Assembly: GCF_016921115.1 (NCBI RefSeq)
Contig: NZ_JAFFZS010000011.1
Location: forward strand, 150,440 to 214,439
Direction of reading: 5' to 3'
Origin: Streptomyces actuosus
GTDB taxonomy: Bacteria; Actinomycetota; Actinomycetes; Streptomycetales; Streptomycetaceae
Length of the DNA stretch: 64,000 bases
The translations under genes and the position numbers were made by a program. The notes beneath the pieces are model-generated. The model ran no database searches, was not told the origin of the DNA, and saw nothing but the letters and a program-made list of their open reading frames with translations. Positions 35,434-43,977 of this stretch are shown one piece after another (the stretch's first letter is position 1; each line of letters begins with the position of its first letter).

Positions 35434-35535
35434 GGCTCTCCTCGGCTGAAGACGTTCGGGAAGTCGGCCCGGTGCACGGGCCGTGGGACCTGTGGCACGG
35501 GCGGGACGGGGCCCACCCGTGCCGCACGCGGACTG

Positions 35536-37296
35536 CTAGGCGTTCGTGCCGTGCCGGGGCGTCGCCGAGGGGCGGAGGCGGGCGCGGCGCAGCCGGTCGG
35601 ACCACGGCGCGTCGGCGGGCCCAACGGGGTGCTCAGGGATGGTGATCTCGTAGTGGGGGCAGCTGCCGCGCTTTTCGGTCTCCAGGGCGGCGTGCCGGTG
35701 GGAGTTCGGGCACTGCTGCCGCTCGTGCTCTTCCCTCCAGTAGCGGACCGCCAGCGTGCGGCCGGTTCCGCCCTCGCGCGGCTCGCTCGGCTGCTGCTCC
35801 CGGAAGCGCTCGCCCGCGTCCGGGTCCACCCACCAGTTCTCGACCTGGCCGGAGTCGGAGATGCCCCGCCGCCGTTCGGCATCGCGCTTGCTCGGCTTGA
35901 GCTGGTGGACCTGGTGGGCCAGGACCCGAACCGTGGACCGCTTGTGCTGGGTCAGCAGCTCCCACAGGGCCCGCACGTGGCGGAGCATCAGCTCCTGGCC
36001 GCCCTGGCGGCCCGATCCGCTCCGGTACCGCTCAGGGTTGTCCGGGTCGCGAAGTCGGGTCTCGGGATCCGAGATCTCGCCGGGGCGCGCCAGCAGGGTC
36101 TCGTAAGGCGAGAACGGCAGCTTCAGCAGCGACTCGTCGCACGTCAGGGCAGTGACCCAGGTCCACGGGGCGTCGTCGCACGCGGCCTCCACCGGCTCCA
36201 GAAGCCGGTCGGGCCGCAGAAGGAACCAGCCTTCCTCCGCCCGGGGCGACCACGGGCCCCACACGTAGCCGACGATGCGTCGCCCGTTGGGCAGAGAGAG
36301 GGGGGTGTCCAGGAACAGCATCCCGCGCGAGGCAGGGAGGTGGGCGGGATCGAACGGGGTCGTCTTCTTCTCCGCCCGCCGCACCACGCGGCGTAGCGCC
36401 ATCTGGCCGAGGGAGTCGCCGATCTGGAAGAGGCGGGCGGAGGAGGCCCGGTCGGCTTCCTGCCGCAGCTGCGTCACCACGGCCGCCTCCAGGCCGTCCG
36501 GATGCCCGTAGGGCGCCAGCCGCTCACGCTCCCGGCGGTACACCTCCGCCTTCGCCCGGGCCCAGTCCAGGCTCTGCCTGTGGGCCTCCACGTACCGGCG
36601 CCGCCAGGTACGGATGCGGTGCTGGTCGGGAGTTTCCCAGGCCGCCTTGTCCGTGCGGGCGAGACTCCGGCCCGGGGTGGTTCCACCGGGGTGGAGCCCC
36701 AGCGCGCGGAACCGGCGGGCCTCGGCGTCGACGTCGTCAACGACGACGTCCGGCGGGTCAATGATCATCCGCTGGTGCCTGTCGTCCGGATCGAGGGCCC
36801 ATTCCATTCCCGCGAGCTGGGCCAGCACCGCGCGCAACGTCTTCTCGTCGGCGCTTTTCAGGAAGTCGACCACGAGCATCTGCACCGTGTTCGCGTACGC
36901 GTCCGCCGCCGCGAAGCGCAGCATGCGCTTGACGAACCCGCCGACCGGGCCGCGCTGGCCGCTGGACAGCGCCAGCATCTGATCCGCGACCCGCTGGTCG
37001 CCCAGTGCCGCGTTCGCCAAGTGGTCGTAGATCTGCCGGAAGACGGCCATCTCCTCCTCCTCGGCGAGGACGTTGTCGATGGCGCCCCGTACCCGCGCCG
37101 AGGATGCCGGGGAGACTTCCGCCGGGACCGGCGGCCGGACCAACTGACCGGCAGCGGCATGCAGTTCCCGGTACAGCTTCAGCTGGAGCTCGCTGAGGAT
37201 GAGGAGATCGTTGGGCTTGACCGGGGTCCGCTTGGCGGCACGGGCCGCGATGGCCAGAAGCTCGGAATCCGACAACTCGGGCATGTTCGAGTGCAT
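35536..37296 (-). CDS. Large hypothetical protein, first gene of the P2 operon
   Basis: About 586 residues from ATG 37296 (AGGGATGAC upstream); an earlier in-frame GTG at 37350 would leave almost no leader after P2. The N-terminal third is helical (ELSDSELLAIAARAAKRT, FRQIYDHLANAALGDQ). The middle contains RRIVGYVWGPWSPRAEEGWFL. The C-terminal part has a Cys/His cluster, CPNSHRHAALETEKRGSCPHYE, that could bind zinc. No enzyme motif was recognised. It looks like a plasmid-specific protein of unknown role. Confidence 0.62.
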   Translation of the reverse strand: MHSNMPELSDSELLAIAARAAKRTPVKPNDLLILSELQLKLYRELHAAAGQLVRPPVPAEVSPASSARVRGAIDNVLAEEEEMAVFRQIYDHLANAALGDQRVADQMLALSSGQRGPVGGFVKRMLRFAAADAYANTVQMLVVDFLKSADEKTLRAVLAQLAGMEWALDPDDRHQRMIIDPPDVVVDDVDAEARRFRALGLHPGGTTPGRSLARTDKAAWETPDQHRIRTWRRRYVEAHRQSLDWARAKAEVYRRERERLAPYGHPDGLEAAVVTQLRQEADRASSARLFQIGDSLGQMALRRVVRRAEKKTTPFDPAHLPASRGMLFLDTPLSLPNGRRIVGYVWGPWSPRAEEGWFLLRPDRLLEPVEAACDDAPWTWVTALTCDESLLKLPFSPYETLLARPGEISDPETRLRDPDNPERYRSGSGRQGGQELMLRHVRALWELLTQHKRSTVRVLAHQVHQLKPSKRDAERRRGISDSGQVENWWVDPDAGERFREQQPSEPREGGTGRTLAVRYWREEHERQQCPNSHRHAALETEKRGSCPHYEITIPEHPVGPADAPWSDRLRRARLRPSATPRHGTNA

Positions 37297-37364
37297 GTCA
37301 TCCCTACTTGGACGCGAAGGGTTTGGGGAGAGGTCGCGGGTGCCGAGCACCAGGCGATGAAATG

Positions 37365-37394
37365 ACAGTACACATGGGAACGCGAATAAGCAAC
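37365..37394 (-). promoter_or_regulatory. Array promoter P2
   Basis: -35 TTGCTT, 17 bp, -10 TACTGT on the minus strand; the spacer contains ATTCGCGTTCCCATGTG. It lies 69 bp upstream of the 35536-37296 gene. Confidence 0.8.
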
Positions 37395-37426
37395 AGAGGA
37401 GGGTGGTCCGGGCCTGGCCGGTGTGA

Positions 37427-37624
37427 TCAGCGAACGTGCGTCCCGGGCTGGCGCTTCCACCCGTTGGGCGCGCAGGTGGCGACGGCCGGCGTCTTCGCGC
37501 CGGCGCCGCTGCCCGCTTTCTCGAGCAGGGCGTTCATCTCGGACCGCCCATCCGGCATCAGACGGTGCTGGATGGGCGGGGCGCGGCGAACGGCGGCGTC
37601 GATATGTGGGCGCGGAAGCCGCAC
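37427..37624 (-). CDS. Small hypothetical protein
   Basis: An open frame of 65 codons whose GTG follows directly on the TAG of the upstream gene. Almost every codon in the C-terminal half ends in G or C, which argues for real coding. No good ribosome site is visible, so the start is uncertain; internal ATGs (MPDGRSEMNALLEK) are alternatives. No family was recognised. Confidence 0.4.
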   Translation of the reverse strand: MRLPRPHIDAAVRRAPPIQHRLMPDGRSEMNALLEKAGSGAGAKTPAVATCAPNGWKRQPGTHVR

Positions 37625-38578
37625 CTAGCGGAGGCGCCGCGAAACCTCCGCGGCCACAAGGGGACGCCGCGCCGACGGTTCGGCTCGCCGCAGCAGAGCC
37701 ACCGTGCGGGAGAGCGAGGAACGCGGCACCGTGCGCAGCAGCACGGATGCAACGCCCTCTCGGAAGGAGTAGGTCCCGGGGGGACCGGGGACGGCACGGA
37801 GCAGGCCGCTCAGAATCACCTCGGCCAAGTGGCTCGGGCACGGGGCCGTCTCCACCGAGCGGTGCACCTGCTGCATCACCGGCAAGTGGGGGACGCCTGC
37901 GGCCAGGTGGCCCGCGAGACGGAACGCTTCGGGGGAGGCGGTGGCACGGAAGCGGAGGACCAGTTCCTCGGCAGTGAGTCTCGCCGGGGAGGCGGTCTCT
38001 TCGGCCGGGAGCGCCTGCGGAATGAAGGCGACCGCCGCCGGGACCTCGGTGCCGCCGCTGCCCAGGAGCGTGAACCAGTTCTCCAGCCAGACGGAGGAGG
38101 GTTCCAGAACGGGAACAGGGATACTGTCCGCTCCCGCATGGGGTGTGCCGTCGTACGCCGTGAAGATCAGACCGGAGTTGGCGGATCCGGCGGCCGGGGC
38201 GTGGACGCGGCCGGGCGTCCCGGGCAGCGCGGTGCGCCGCCACATGCGCTCGGGCAGTGGCTGTACCACCGCCACCGGTCGCACGCACGCCCAGCTGCGC
38301 AGAGTCTCGTACCAGCGTTCCCCGGCCGGGCCGGGGTACCACTGGGGGCCGGAGCAGTCGCTGAGTACGAGGGTCACCAGCCGGTCGTCCTCGACCTGTC
38401 GCCCTCGCACCGTGCCATCGGCCGTGAGCACGGACACCGTCACACCCTCGAAAAGGCCGTTATGGGCGAGAGACTGGCGCAGCCTCCGCAGCAGCGGCCG
38501 CCACATCGACATCGTGGGTCCGGCATCGAAGATGATCTGGAGGCGGTACGCCGGTCCGGTGTTCGTCCGTATGGTCAC
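37625..38578 (-). CDS. SAV_2336-type N-terminal domain protein (vWA-like, conflict-system family)
   Basis: A 317-residue protein with the block pattern of the SAV_2336 N-terminal domain: YRLQIIFDAGPTMSMWRPLL (degenerate vWA-like metal site, residues 11-30), RLVTLVLSDCSGPQWY, VRPVAVVQPLPERMWRRTALP and VPAAVAFIPQAL. In Streptomyces this domain usually forms the N-terminus of larger proteins linked to NTPase or protease effectors in predicted conflict systems. Here it stands alone with a helical C-terminus, so a partner may lie elsewhere. The GTG has AAGGAGACGAC upstream. The leader from P3 contains a 15-bp perfect hairpin. Confidence 0.7.
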   Translation of the reverse strand: MTIRTNTGPAYRLQIIFDAGPTMSMWRPLLRRLRQSLAHNGLFEGVTVSVLTADGTVRGRQVEDDRLVTLVLSDCSGPQWYPGPAGERWYETLRSWACVRPVAVVQPLPERMWRRTALPGTPGRVHAPAAGSANSGLIFTAYDGTPHAGADSIPVPVLEPSSVWLENWFTLLGSGGTEVPAAVAFIPQALPAEETASPARLTAEELVLRFRATASPEAFRLAGHLAAGVPHLPVMQQVHRSVETAPCPSHLAEVILSGLLRAVPGPPGTYSFREGVASVLLRTVPRSSLSRTVALLRRAEPSARRPLVAAEVSRRLR

Positions 38579-38606
38579 GTCGTCTCCTTGGGGCCTCTGT
38601 GAGGGG

Positions 38607-38650
38607 GCGAGGCCCGGACCGGGCGGAGGGAAAGTCGGTCCGGGCCTCGC
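38607..38650 (-). terminator. 15-bp perfect hairpin in the leader of the SAV_2336-type gene
   Basis: 38607-38621 and 38636-38650 are exact inverted repeats (14-base loop), lying between promoter P3 and the start codon at 38578. In the transcript this would form before the ribosome site, as in an attenuator. It could also simply terminate readthrough. Confidence 0.5.
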
Positions 38651-38750
38651 GGCCCCGGCCGCCGGGGGGAGTGCGGCCAGGGCGAGCCGCGGGAAGCGGC
38701 TCCTTCGGAATTGGCTTGGACGGGGGGCGGTTTCCCGCCCTCATGGAAGT

Positions 38751-38780
38751 ACAGTACACACTGAAAACTCATTACGCAAC
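38751..38780 (-). promoter_or_regulatory. Array promoter P3
   Basis: -35 TTGCGT, 17 bp, -10 TACTGT on the minus strand, with TTTTCAGTGTG before the -10. The start codon of the SAV_2336-type gene is 173 bp downstream, beyond a hairpin. Confidence 0.8.
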
Positions 38781-38923
38781 AGTGATGCGCGCCCCATCCA
38801 CTGGCGAGTCCGCCTCAAGTCCCGGCCACCGGGACACCGTTGGTTTCATCCCTCCCGGCGACACTGGTCGCCGACGACGCCCACGAGCGGTGCGCACTCC
38901 CGCGCGCCGGCCCCTGCGGCTGG

Positions 38924-39583
38924 CTAAGCCAGGCCGTCCTGGGTCTGGCTCTCGATGCGGTGCAGCACGTGGGGGGCGACGAGGTCGGCTCCGCCGTCGT
39001 CCCAGCGCACGGCCTGGTAGGCGTACGAGGCGGCGCCCTCCGCCATTCCGAAGGTGCGCCCGGAGCGTTCTGTCCCCCGGGCCCGCATCACCACATGTGT
39101 CCCGTCCGCGTAGTAGGTGAGCGCGGGATCGAACATGGTCGGGGGTCGGGTCACGTCCGATGCCAGGGAGCGGGCCCGGATCACGATGTCGGCGACCTTG
39201 TCGGCGTCGACCCCCGGAATGTTCATGCGCCGGTCAGGCTCGACCTTCCAGGACAGACCGGGGAAAAGGCGGGTCACCTGTGCGCGCACCCACTGCCACG
39301 CCTCGTCCGAGGCCGCCTCGGTGGGCTCGTTCGCAGAGGAGTGCCAGCCCTCGGCACAGTCCGCGCCCTGCGCGCCGAGGAGGGCCATCACCTCGGCGCG
39401 GGTGATCTCGTCCGGGAGCTGGGTGCCGGCCTGCAAGCGGTGGACGTACCGGTGGAAGAGCTGGAAGGCCAGGGTCTCGCCGTCCAGGTGGTGGGCGTAG
39501 ACGATCCGCAGGACCGTCCCGTGTCCCTCGGAGTCAGGGACCAAGGCGGCGATGGCGGGCGGCGGTGTGGTGTTGATGGCCAT
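38924..39583 (-). CDS. Hypothetical protein
   Basis: A 219-residue protein, last in the P4 operon. The N-terminal half contains TVLRIVYAHHLDGETLAFQLFHRYVHRL, the C-terminal half beta-rich segments with ALTYYADGTHVVMRARG and ASYAYQAVRWDDGG. No family was recognised. It follows the methyltransferase-fold gene by 75 bp. Confidence 0.6.
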   Translation of the reverse strand: MAINTTPPPAIAALVPDSEGHGTVLRIVYAHHLDGETLAFQLFHRYVHRLQAGTQLPDEITRAEVMALLGAQGADCAEGWHSSANEPTEAASDEAWQWVRAQVTRLFPGLSWKVEPDRRMNIPGVDADKVADIVIRARSLASDVTRPPTMFDPALTYYADGTHVVMRARGTERSGRTFGMAEGAASYAYQAVRWDDGGADLVAPHVLHRIESQTQDGLA

Positions 39584-39658
39584 GGGAAGGCTCCGTTTCG
39601 TGCAGGGGTGAGGGGAGAGCGGCGGCCGGCCGCTGGATGCGGCACGGCCGCCGCGCGG

Positions 39659-40564
39659 TCAGGAGGGCGGAGTGAACTGCCACGGCCAGAACGGCGGGCG
39701 GGTTGTGGTGGGGTACAGCACCGGCCGGGCCTTCTGCTCGGATCTCGCCCGCTCGGCGCGCTCTCGTACGGCCTCCTCCAGGAGCCGGGGACGGTTGAGG
39801 GCGTCGCCGCAGGAGACGGTCACCTGCCGGCCGAGCCTCCACAGCTGGGCGTTCACGGCGCAGCACGCGGCGTTGAGCGGGTCGAGGTCGTTGAGCCACC
39901 AGTGGTAGAGCGCGGGGTCGGTGCCGAAGAACCGCAGCGTGGCGGCCGCTGACCGGGCCATCGTCCCGGTGCCTGCAGCGGGTTCGAGGAACAGGTCACC
40001 GGGCTTGCGGTCGGCGGAGAGCACCATGTCGCCCATGAAGTTGGTGACGACGGCCGGGGTGAAGAACTCACCGGTGCTCTGCCGTTCGCTGTAGCTGCGC
40101 ATCCGGGTGATGAGCAGGCCGAGGACATCGTCGGACTCGGCGCGGGCGGTGTCGGAGCAGTACTCGAGCAGCCCTGCGCGCAGGAGGATCCGGGCGTAGT
40201 CGGCCAGGCCGCGGATGTCGTTGTCGGTGGGGTGGGAGAGCCAGTCGTGGAGCGGGCGGGCGGCCTCGGTCAGGTCCGGGTCGTAGGTCCAGAACGAGTT
40301 CCAGCCGGCTCGCAACGTGTCGACGAGCTGTTCGTCGTCGAGGGGGAGAAGGAGCGGGCCGTAGTCGGGGCCGTCCGGCCGTGAGGGCGCGGAGAGGGCG
40401 AGGGCGGCTAGGGTGCCGACCGCGATGGCCCGGTCGCTGGAGCCTCCGCGGTTGGCCGTCCACCAGGCGTGTGCGGCCTCGGCGATGGCGTGGGCGTGGT
40501 CCCGCCCGCTTTCGGGCGCCATGGCGCGGCGCATTCCGGCGGGCGGGATGCCGAACAGGGTCAC
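39659..40564 (-). CDS. N6-DNA-methylase-fold protein lacking the NPPY motif
   Basis: A 301-residue protein. STGEFFTPAVVTNFMGDM (163-180) and LEPAAGTGTMARSAA (193-207) are SAM-binding motifs X and I of the HsdM/N6-adenine methylase family. LNDLDPLNAACCAVNAQLW (224-242) is motif II. The catalytic (D/N)PP(Y/F) motif should follow motif I by 60-100 residues, but after SCGDALNRP the protein ends without it. It therefore probably binds SAM or acts as a decoy or regulator rather than methylating. The GTG start overlaps the stop of the upstream gene. The gene at 48096-49115 is a paralogue with the same loss. Confidence 0.75.
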   Translation of the reverse strand: MTLFGIPPAGMRRAMAPESGRDHAHAIAEAAHAWWTANRGGSSDRAIAVGTLAALALSAPSRPDGPDYGPLLLPLDDEQLVDTLRAGWNSFWTYDPDLTEAARPLHDWLSHPTDNDIRGLADYARILLRAGLLEYCSDTARAESDDVLGLLITRMRSYSERQSTGEFFTPAVVTNFMGDMVLSADRKPGDLFLEPAAGTGTMARSAAATLRFFGTDPALYHWWLNDLDPLNAACCAVNAQLWRLGRQVTVSCGDALNRPRLLEEAVRERAERARSEQKARPVLYPTTTRPPFWPWQFTPPS

Positions 40565-41118
40565 GCCGCGCTCCTCGGCCCCTGTGCGATGAGGCGGTCG
40601 AGCTCGGCGACGAACGGCGGCAGGAGGGTCCGCTTGCGGCCCGGCCGCCGGGAGCCGAAGGGCCGCAGCGTCCCGGCGTGGCCGCTGGGCTGGAAGTCAC
40701 TGTCGATGATCCAGGTCGGGTCTCCGGGCATCCGGGACAGGCGGTAGGCAGCCTTGTTGAGCAGCGTGCTGTGCTCGAAGAGGAGGAGCTCGGCGTACCA
40801 CCCGGTGACGGCTCCGGCTTGGCGCTGCTCAAGGACCGGCACGACGCCGGTGTGCTCCAAGGAGTTGTCCTCGTCCGGGACGGTGGTGGTGAACGTCCGG
40901 GCGGCGTGCAGCGGGGCCAGAACCCGTTCAGCGGCCTGGTGGGCTTCGGGGTAGCCGATCGGGTCGGCGATCAGGCACCGTGCGGCGAGGGCGAGCGGGT
41001 CCTGGGTGGCGGAGGCGGGGAGCTCCAGCGGTGCGAGCTCTCGCAACAGCGCCTCGTGACCGAGGGTGGCGAGGTACCAGTGCTGCTGGGCATGGGTGTC
41101 CGGGGGCATGGTGTCCAT
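40561..41118 (-). CDS. Hypothetical protein coupled to the methylase-fold gene
   Basis: A 185-residue protein from an ATG with AGGAAGAG upstream. Visible features are a helical N-terminus (HQAAERVLAPLHAAR) and a basic C-terminus with FGSRRPGRKRTLLPPFVAELDRLI. Its stop overlaps the GTG of the methylase-fold gene, so the two products are probably made in equal amounts and may interact. No family was recognised. Confidence 0.62.
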   Translation of the reverse strand: MDTMPPDTHAQQHWYLATLGHEALLRELAPLELPASATQDPLALAARCLIADPIGYPEAHQAAERVLAPLHAARTFTTTVPDEDNSLEHTGVVPVLEQRQAGAVTGWYAELLLFEHSTLLNKAAYRLSRMPGDPTWIIDSDFQPSGHAGTLRPFGSRRPGRKRTLLPPFVAELDRLIAQGPRSAA

Positions 41119-41169
41119 GGGGCTCTTCCTGTGGCGGTGGGCGCTGGCGGATGTTCCGCGCCGGGCGGG

Positions 41170-41532
41170 TCAGTTCGGGGGTGCGGCGTGGCGGCGGGGC
41201 CGACCGCGGTGAAGGACGATGACGGCGCCGGTCTCCAAGCCGCGTGCCAGGCCGAAGACTTCGCCCATACGCCTGCGGGTCTCGGTGCTCTGCCGCTCAC
41301 GTCCGGGCACGTAGAAGCCGTCCCGGGCGAGGAGGCTGATGATCTTGGCGGTGACCTCGGCTCGGGTGACGTCGAGTGCGGCGACCCGGCCGTGCGTGGT
41401 GTAACGGCGGCTGTCGAGGCCGACGAAGGCCTCGTCGGTGCCGATGGTGAGGATCTCGTCCGGGTTGGTCCAGTTGTAGTCCGTGGCGGACACGCGGTAG
41501 TGCTGGTCGAAGGCGGGGACGATCAGTTTCAT
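41170..41532 (-). CDS. Hypothetical protein
   Basis: A 120-residue protein from ATG 41532; the longer upstream frame has no better start. It begins MKLIVPAFDQHYRVSATDYNWT and ends in a basic stretch GRPRRHAAPPN. A similar opening (PGLAQHIDFQAAHNDYTRG) occurs in the gene at 49259-49624, suggesting distant paralogy. No function was recognised. Confidence 0.6.
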   Translation of the reverse strand: MKLIVPAFDQHYRVSATDYNWTNPDEILTIGTDEAFVGLDSRRYTTHGRVAALDVTRAEVTAKIISLLARDGFYVPGRERQSTETRRRMGEVFGLARGLETGAVIVLHRGRPRRHAAPPN

Positions 41533-41608
41533 CAGGTGTGCTCCGTGGCGACCCGGCCGGGAGCGAGCGCGGCCACCAGGGCCGAACTCCTCGCTCCCGG
41601 ACGGGGGC

Positions 41609-42181
41609 TCAGGCGCGCGCCGCCTCGGCCTCCTCGTCCTCGGCCTTGAGCTCTTCGAAGTAGTCGCGAGCGCTTTCGACCATGCCGGGGACGTCGCACC
41701 CGAAGGACTCGGCCGCGTCCAGGAGCGCCGCGAGCATGGCTGCCTCGCGCTCAGCCCCGGCGGCGGCGACGGCGCACAGGACATCGAGCTTCACGGGGTA
41801 CGCCTCGCTGCGAAGTCCCTCGGCGGCCTGGTGGAGTTCATGGGCGGTGACCCGGCCGTCCGTCAGGCAGAAGACCTGAGCGACCAGATCACCGATTACG
41901 CGATGGGCGCTTTCCTGGTCGTCCACGACCTGGTCGCCGGGCAGGTTGAAGGCGATCTGGGCCATGGCCTCGGCCGCGAGGACGCCGAGCCGTACGCGCT
42001 CGGCCAGCTCGGGAACGGGCAACAGGGCCTTGGGAGCCTGCCTGTTGTAGGCCTCCAGCGCCGCGTCGGCCCATGCGGCGCGGTCCGCGAGGGTGCACTC
42101 ACGTGCGGGGGTCATGTTGACGCCGGATTCCGCGGCTGCGGTGAAGCGCGCAGCCTTGCGGTCGGGGATGGACGTGTCCAC
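41609..42181 (-). CDS. Hypothetical helical protein, first gene of the P4 operon
   Basis: A 190-residue, largely alpha-helical acidic protein. The GTG start follows GAGGAACAACC. Long helices such as LAERVRLGVLAAEAMAQIAFN and REAAMLAALLDAAESFG are visible; there is no catalytic motif. It lies 73 bp downstream of P4 and opens a five-gene operon that ends with 38924-39583. Confidence 0.6.
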   Translation of the reverse strand: MDTSIPDRKAARFTAAAESGVNMTPARECTLADRAAWADAALEAYNRQAPKALLPVPELAERVRLGVLAAEAMAQIAFNLPGDQVVDDQESAHRVIGDLVAQVFCLTDGRVTAHELHQAAEGLRSEAYPVKLDVLCAVAAAGAEREAAMLAALLDAAESFGCDVPGMVESARDYFEELKAEDEEAEAARA

Positions 42182-42253
42182 GGTTGTTCCTCAGGGTGAG
42201 GTTCCAAGATGGCGGTGGGCGTGAGAGCGGTACGCCGCTCGATCACGAACACC

Positions 42254-42283
42254 ACACTACATATTGATACGTGAATACGCAAC
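42254..42283 (-). promoter_or_regulatory. Array promoter P4
   Basis: -35 TTGCGT, 17 bp, -10 TAGTGT on the minus strand. The TAG of the Mom-like gene lies exactly 3 bp upstream of the GTTGC block, as at P1 and P7. Confidence 0.8.
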
Positions 42284-42286
42284 ACA

Positions 42287-43219
42287 CTAGGTGCGGGGAC
42301 GGGCATCTGCCCACTTCGGGTAGGGGAGTGCGGGCATGCCGAAGACCGCCCTCGACCGCTCGGCCCGCGTACGGCCAACGGGCAGGGCGTACCTGTGGGT
42401 CCCCGGGTGCCGCTGGCGCCTGGCCCCGATCTGCTCCAGTGCGGTGCGCAGCCAGGCACGCTGGTCGGACCCCGCAGGGCGCGGTGATGCGCCCAGCGCC
42501 GCGATGCGCCGCTCGAACCCGTCGGCACCACGGTCTCCGGCGACGAACTTGGCGATCGACCGCGCCGGGAGCACCTGGCCGTCCGGCAGCACGACGATTG
42601 TCCTCGCCGTGCTGCGGCCCGTATAAGTTGCGGAAAGGGCCTGGTAGATGACCCCTAGGTGCCCTCGGGGGGAGCCGGCCGTGCGCCCGTCCGGCAGGGT
42701 CCGAAGCCGGGCGACGGGGTCCGCGTAGGTGACCACTCCCCGCACGCCGTGGCCCGCGGCCAGACGCAGTGCCCCCGCGACCGTGAAGCTCTCCCCGTTG
42801 CTCGCCACCGAGGGGGACAGGCACACCCTCGACATTTCCAGTGCCTCCGTATACGGCTCCAGCGACGGGAAAACCCTGGTCAAAGCACGGCGGCTCATCG
42901 GGACGCCCAGGACGACGACACCCACCAGCAGTTGGCCGTCGACCACCTGGCCGTCGTCGCCCCCTGCGGGCTCGAGGTCCACCAGCCCGAACCGGTGGAC
43001 TGCCGGCGGCCACCCCGACAGGTAGTGGTTGGCCTGGATGTACTCCCGGGCGGGCGCCTCCGCCAGCTCGACCACCTCGTAGCGGCGCCGGTCGAAGCCG
43101 CCTTGCGACGTATGGACCCACGTCGGCACACCGCGGCTCCACCGCTGAGCCCAGCCCTCGGCGCTGCCGGCAGCCATGGCCTCCCACCGAGCCGGAGCGG
43201 GCCCGAGCGGCGCGCTCAC
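42287..43219 (-). CDS. Mom-like DNA hypermodification protein (GNAT-fold)
   Basis: A 310-residue protein with the conserved blocks of phage Mu Mom: NHY (64-66), EALEMSRVCLSP (125-136), a NGESF block (141-145), VVTYADP (162-168) and GHLGVIYQA (186-194) followed by YTG. The His-Tyr, Asp and Tyr positions correspond, from memory, to residues reported essential in Mu Mom. Mom converts adenine in DNA to a methylcarbamoyl form that blocks restriction enzymes. The C-terminus (about 230-310) is an Arg-rich extension. Its GTG start overlaps the stop of the DUF6884-type gene. A plasmid carrying Mom could protect incoming DNA. Confidence 0.8.
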   Translation of the reverse strand: MSAPLGPAPARWEAMAAGSAEGWAQRWSRGVPTWVHTSQGGFDRRRYEVVELAEAPAREYIQANHYLSGWPPAVHRFGLVDLEPAGGDDGQVVDGQLLVGVVVLGVPMSRRALTRVFPSLEPYTEALEMSRVCLSPSVASNGESFTVAGALRLAAGHGVRGVVTYADPVARLRTLPDGRTAGSPRGHLGVIYQALSATYTGRSTARTIVVLPDGQVLPARSIAKFVAGDRGADGFERRIAALGASPRPAGSDQRAWLRTALEQIGARRQRHPGTHRYALPVGRTRAERSRAVFGMPALPYPKWADARPRT

Positions 43220-43977
43220 CGCTCCTGCCCGGCTTCGGCCCGCGCGGCGAGACGGATCTGGGAGAGACGTTGCTTCATCTCCCCGATCCCGCCGGCTCCG
43301 GCGAGCGGCGCCTGAAGGTCCGGCCAGGAGTGCCGGGCGAGGGCCACGTACTTGCTGCCGGCCAGCACTGTCACCTCCGCCGACTCGATGCCGCGTTCCC
43401 GGACCTGCGCCTGCACGAAGTCCGCGCTGACGCTGTCGGGGTCGCCCACGGTGATGTCGTACGGGTCGATCTGCTTGGACAGGTCGAGGAGCCCGTGGGC
43501 GGCGGAGAGGATGTACTGGCGGCCGCCGTCCTGGAGCAGGGCTTTGGCCGTCTCCCGGCAGGAGCCGTGGAAGGTGCCGACGTACATCGCGCCGGCGGTC
43601 ACGCGGCGGTCCTGCTTGGCCTTTCCGCAGCCGACGACGACGATCCGGAACCTGCCCGCGCCCTCGGCGCGGGCCCGCTGCCAGCCGTCCTCGGTCAGAG
43701 CACCGCCCCAGACGTCCAGCGCGTCCCGCGTCGCCTCCTGTCCACGAAGGACGTCGCGGCTCTGATCCAGGCCGACGTAGCCGATGTCGGCGAGGGACGC
43801 CAGGGTCCGCAGGTTGACGGACTTGGGCAGCAGCCCGATCGGGTCCCTGGCCCCGGCGAGGAGGGCGCGGCGCTGGGCGGGGGTGATGCGGGGTGTGAAG
43901 GCTCCGGCCGTACGCGGCCGGTCCGGGGCGCCGGGCGACGTGGCCGTGGCGCTGTTGCGGGGGTGGTCGGTGGTCAT
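43216..43977 (-). CDS. DUF6884-type protein coupled to the Mom-like gene
   Basis: A 253-residue protein from ATG 43977 (GAGGAACACG upstream). The core reads FRIVVVGCGKAKQDR (110-124), AGAMYVGTFHGSCRETA (128-144), YILSAAHGLLD (155-165) and IDPYDITVGDPDSVS (170-184), which I recognise as the DUF6884 pattern. The family is common in phages and mobile elements; its biochemistry is unknown to me. Translational coupling to the Mom-like gene suggests a joint role in DNA modification (inference). The N-terminal 100 residues look like an added helical domain. Confidence 0.68.
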   Translation of the reverse strand: MTTDHPRNSATATSPGAPDRPRTAGAFTPRITPAQRRALLAGARDPIGLLPKSVNLRTLASLADIGYVGLDQSRDVLRGQEATRDALDVWGGALTEDGWQRARAEGAGRFRIVVVGCGKAKQDRRVTAGAMYVGTFHGSCRETAKALLQDGGRQYILSAAHGLLDLSKQIDPYDITVGDPDSVSADFVQAQVRERGIESAEVTVLAGSKYVALARHSWPDLQAPLAGAGGIGEMKQRLSQIRLAARAEAGQER

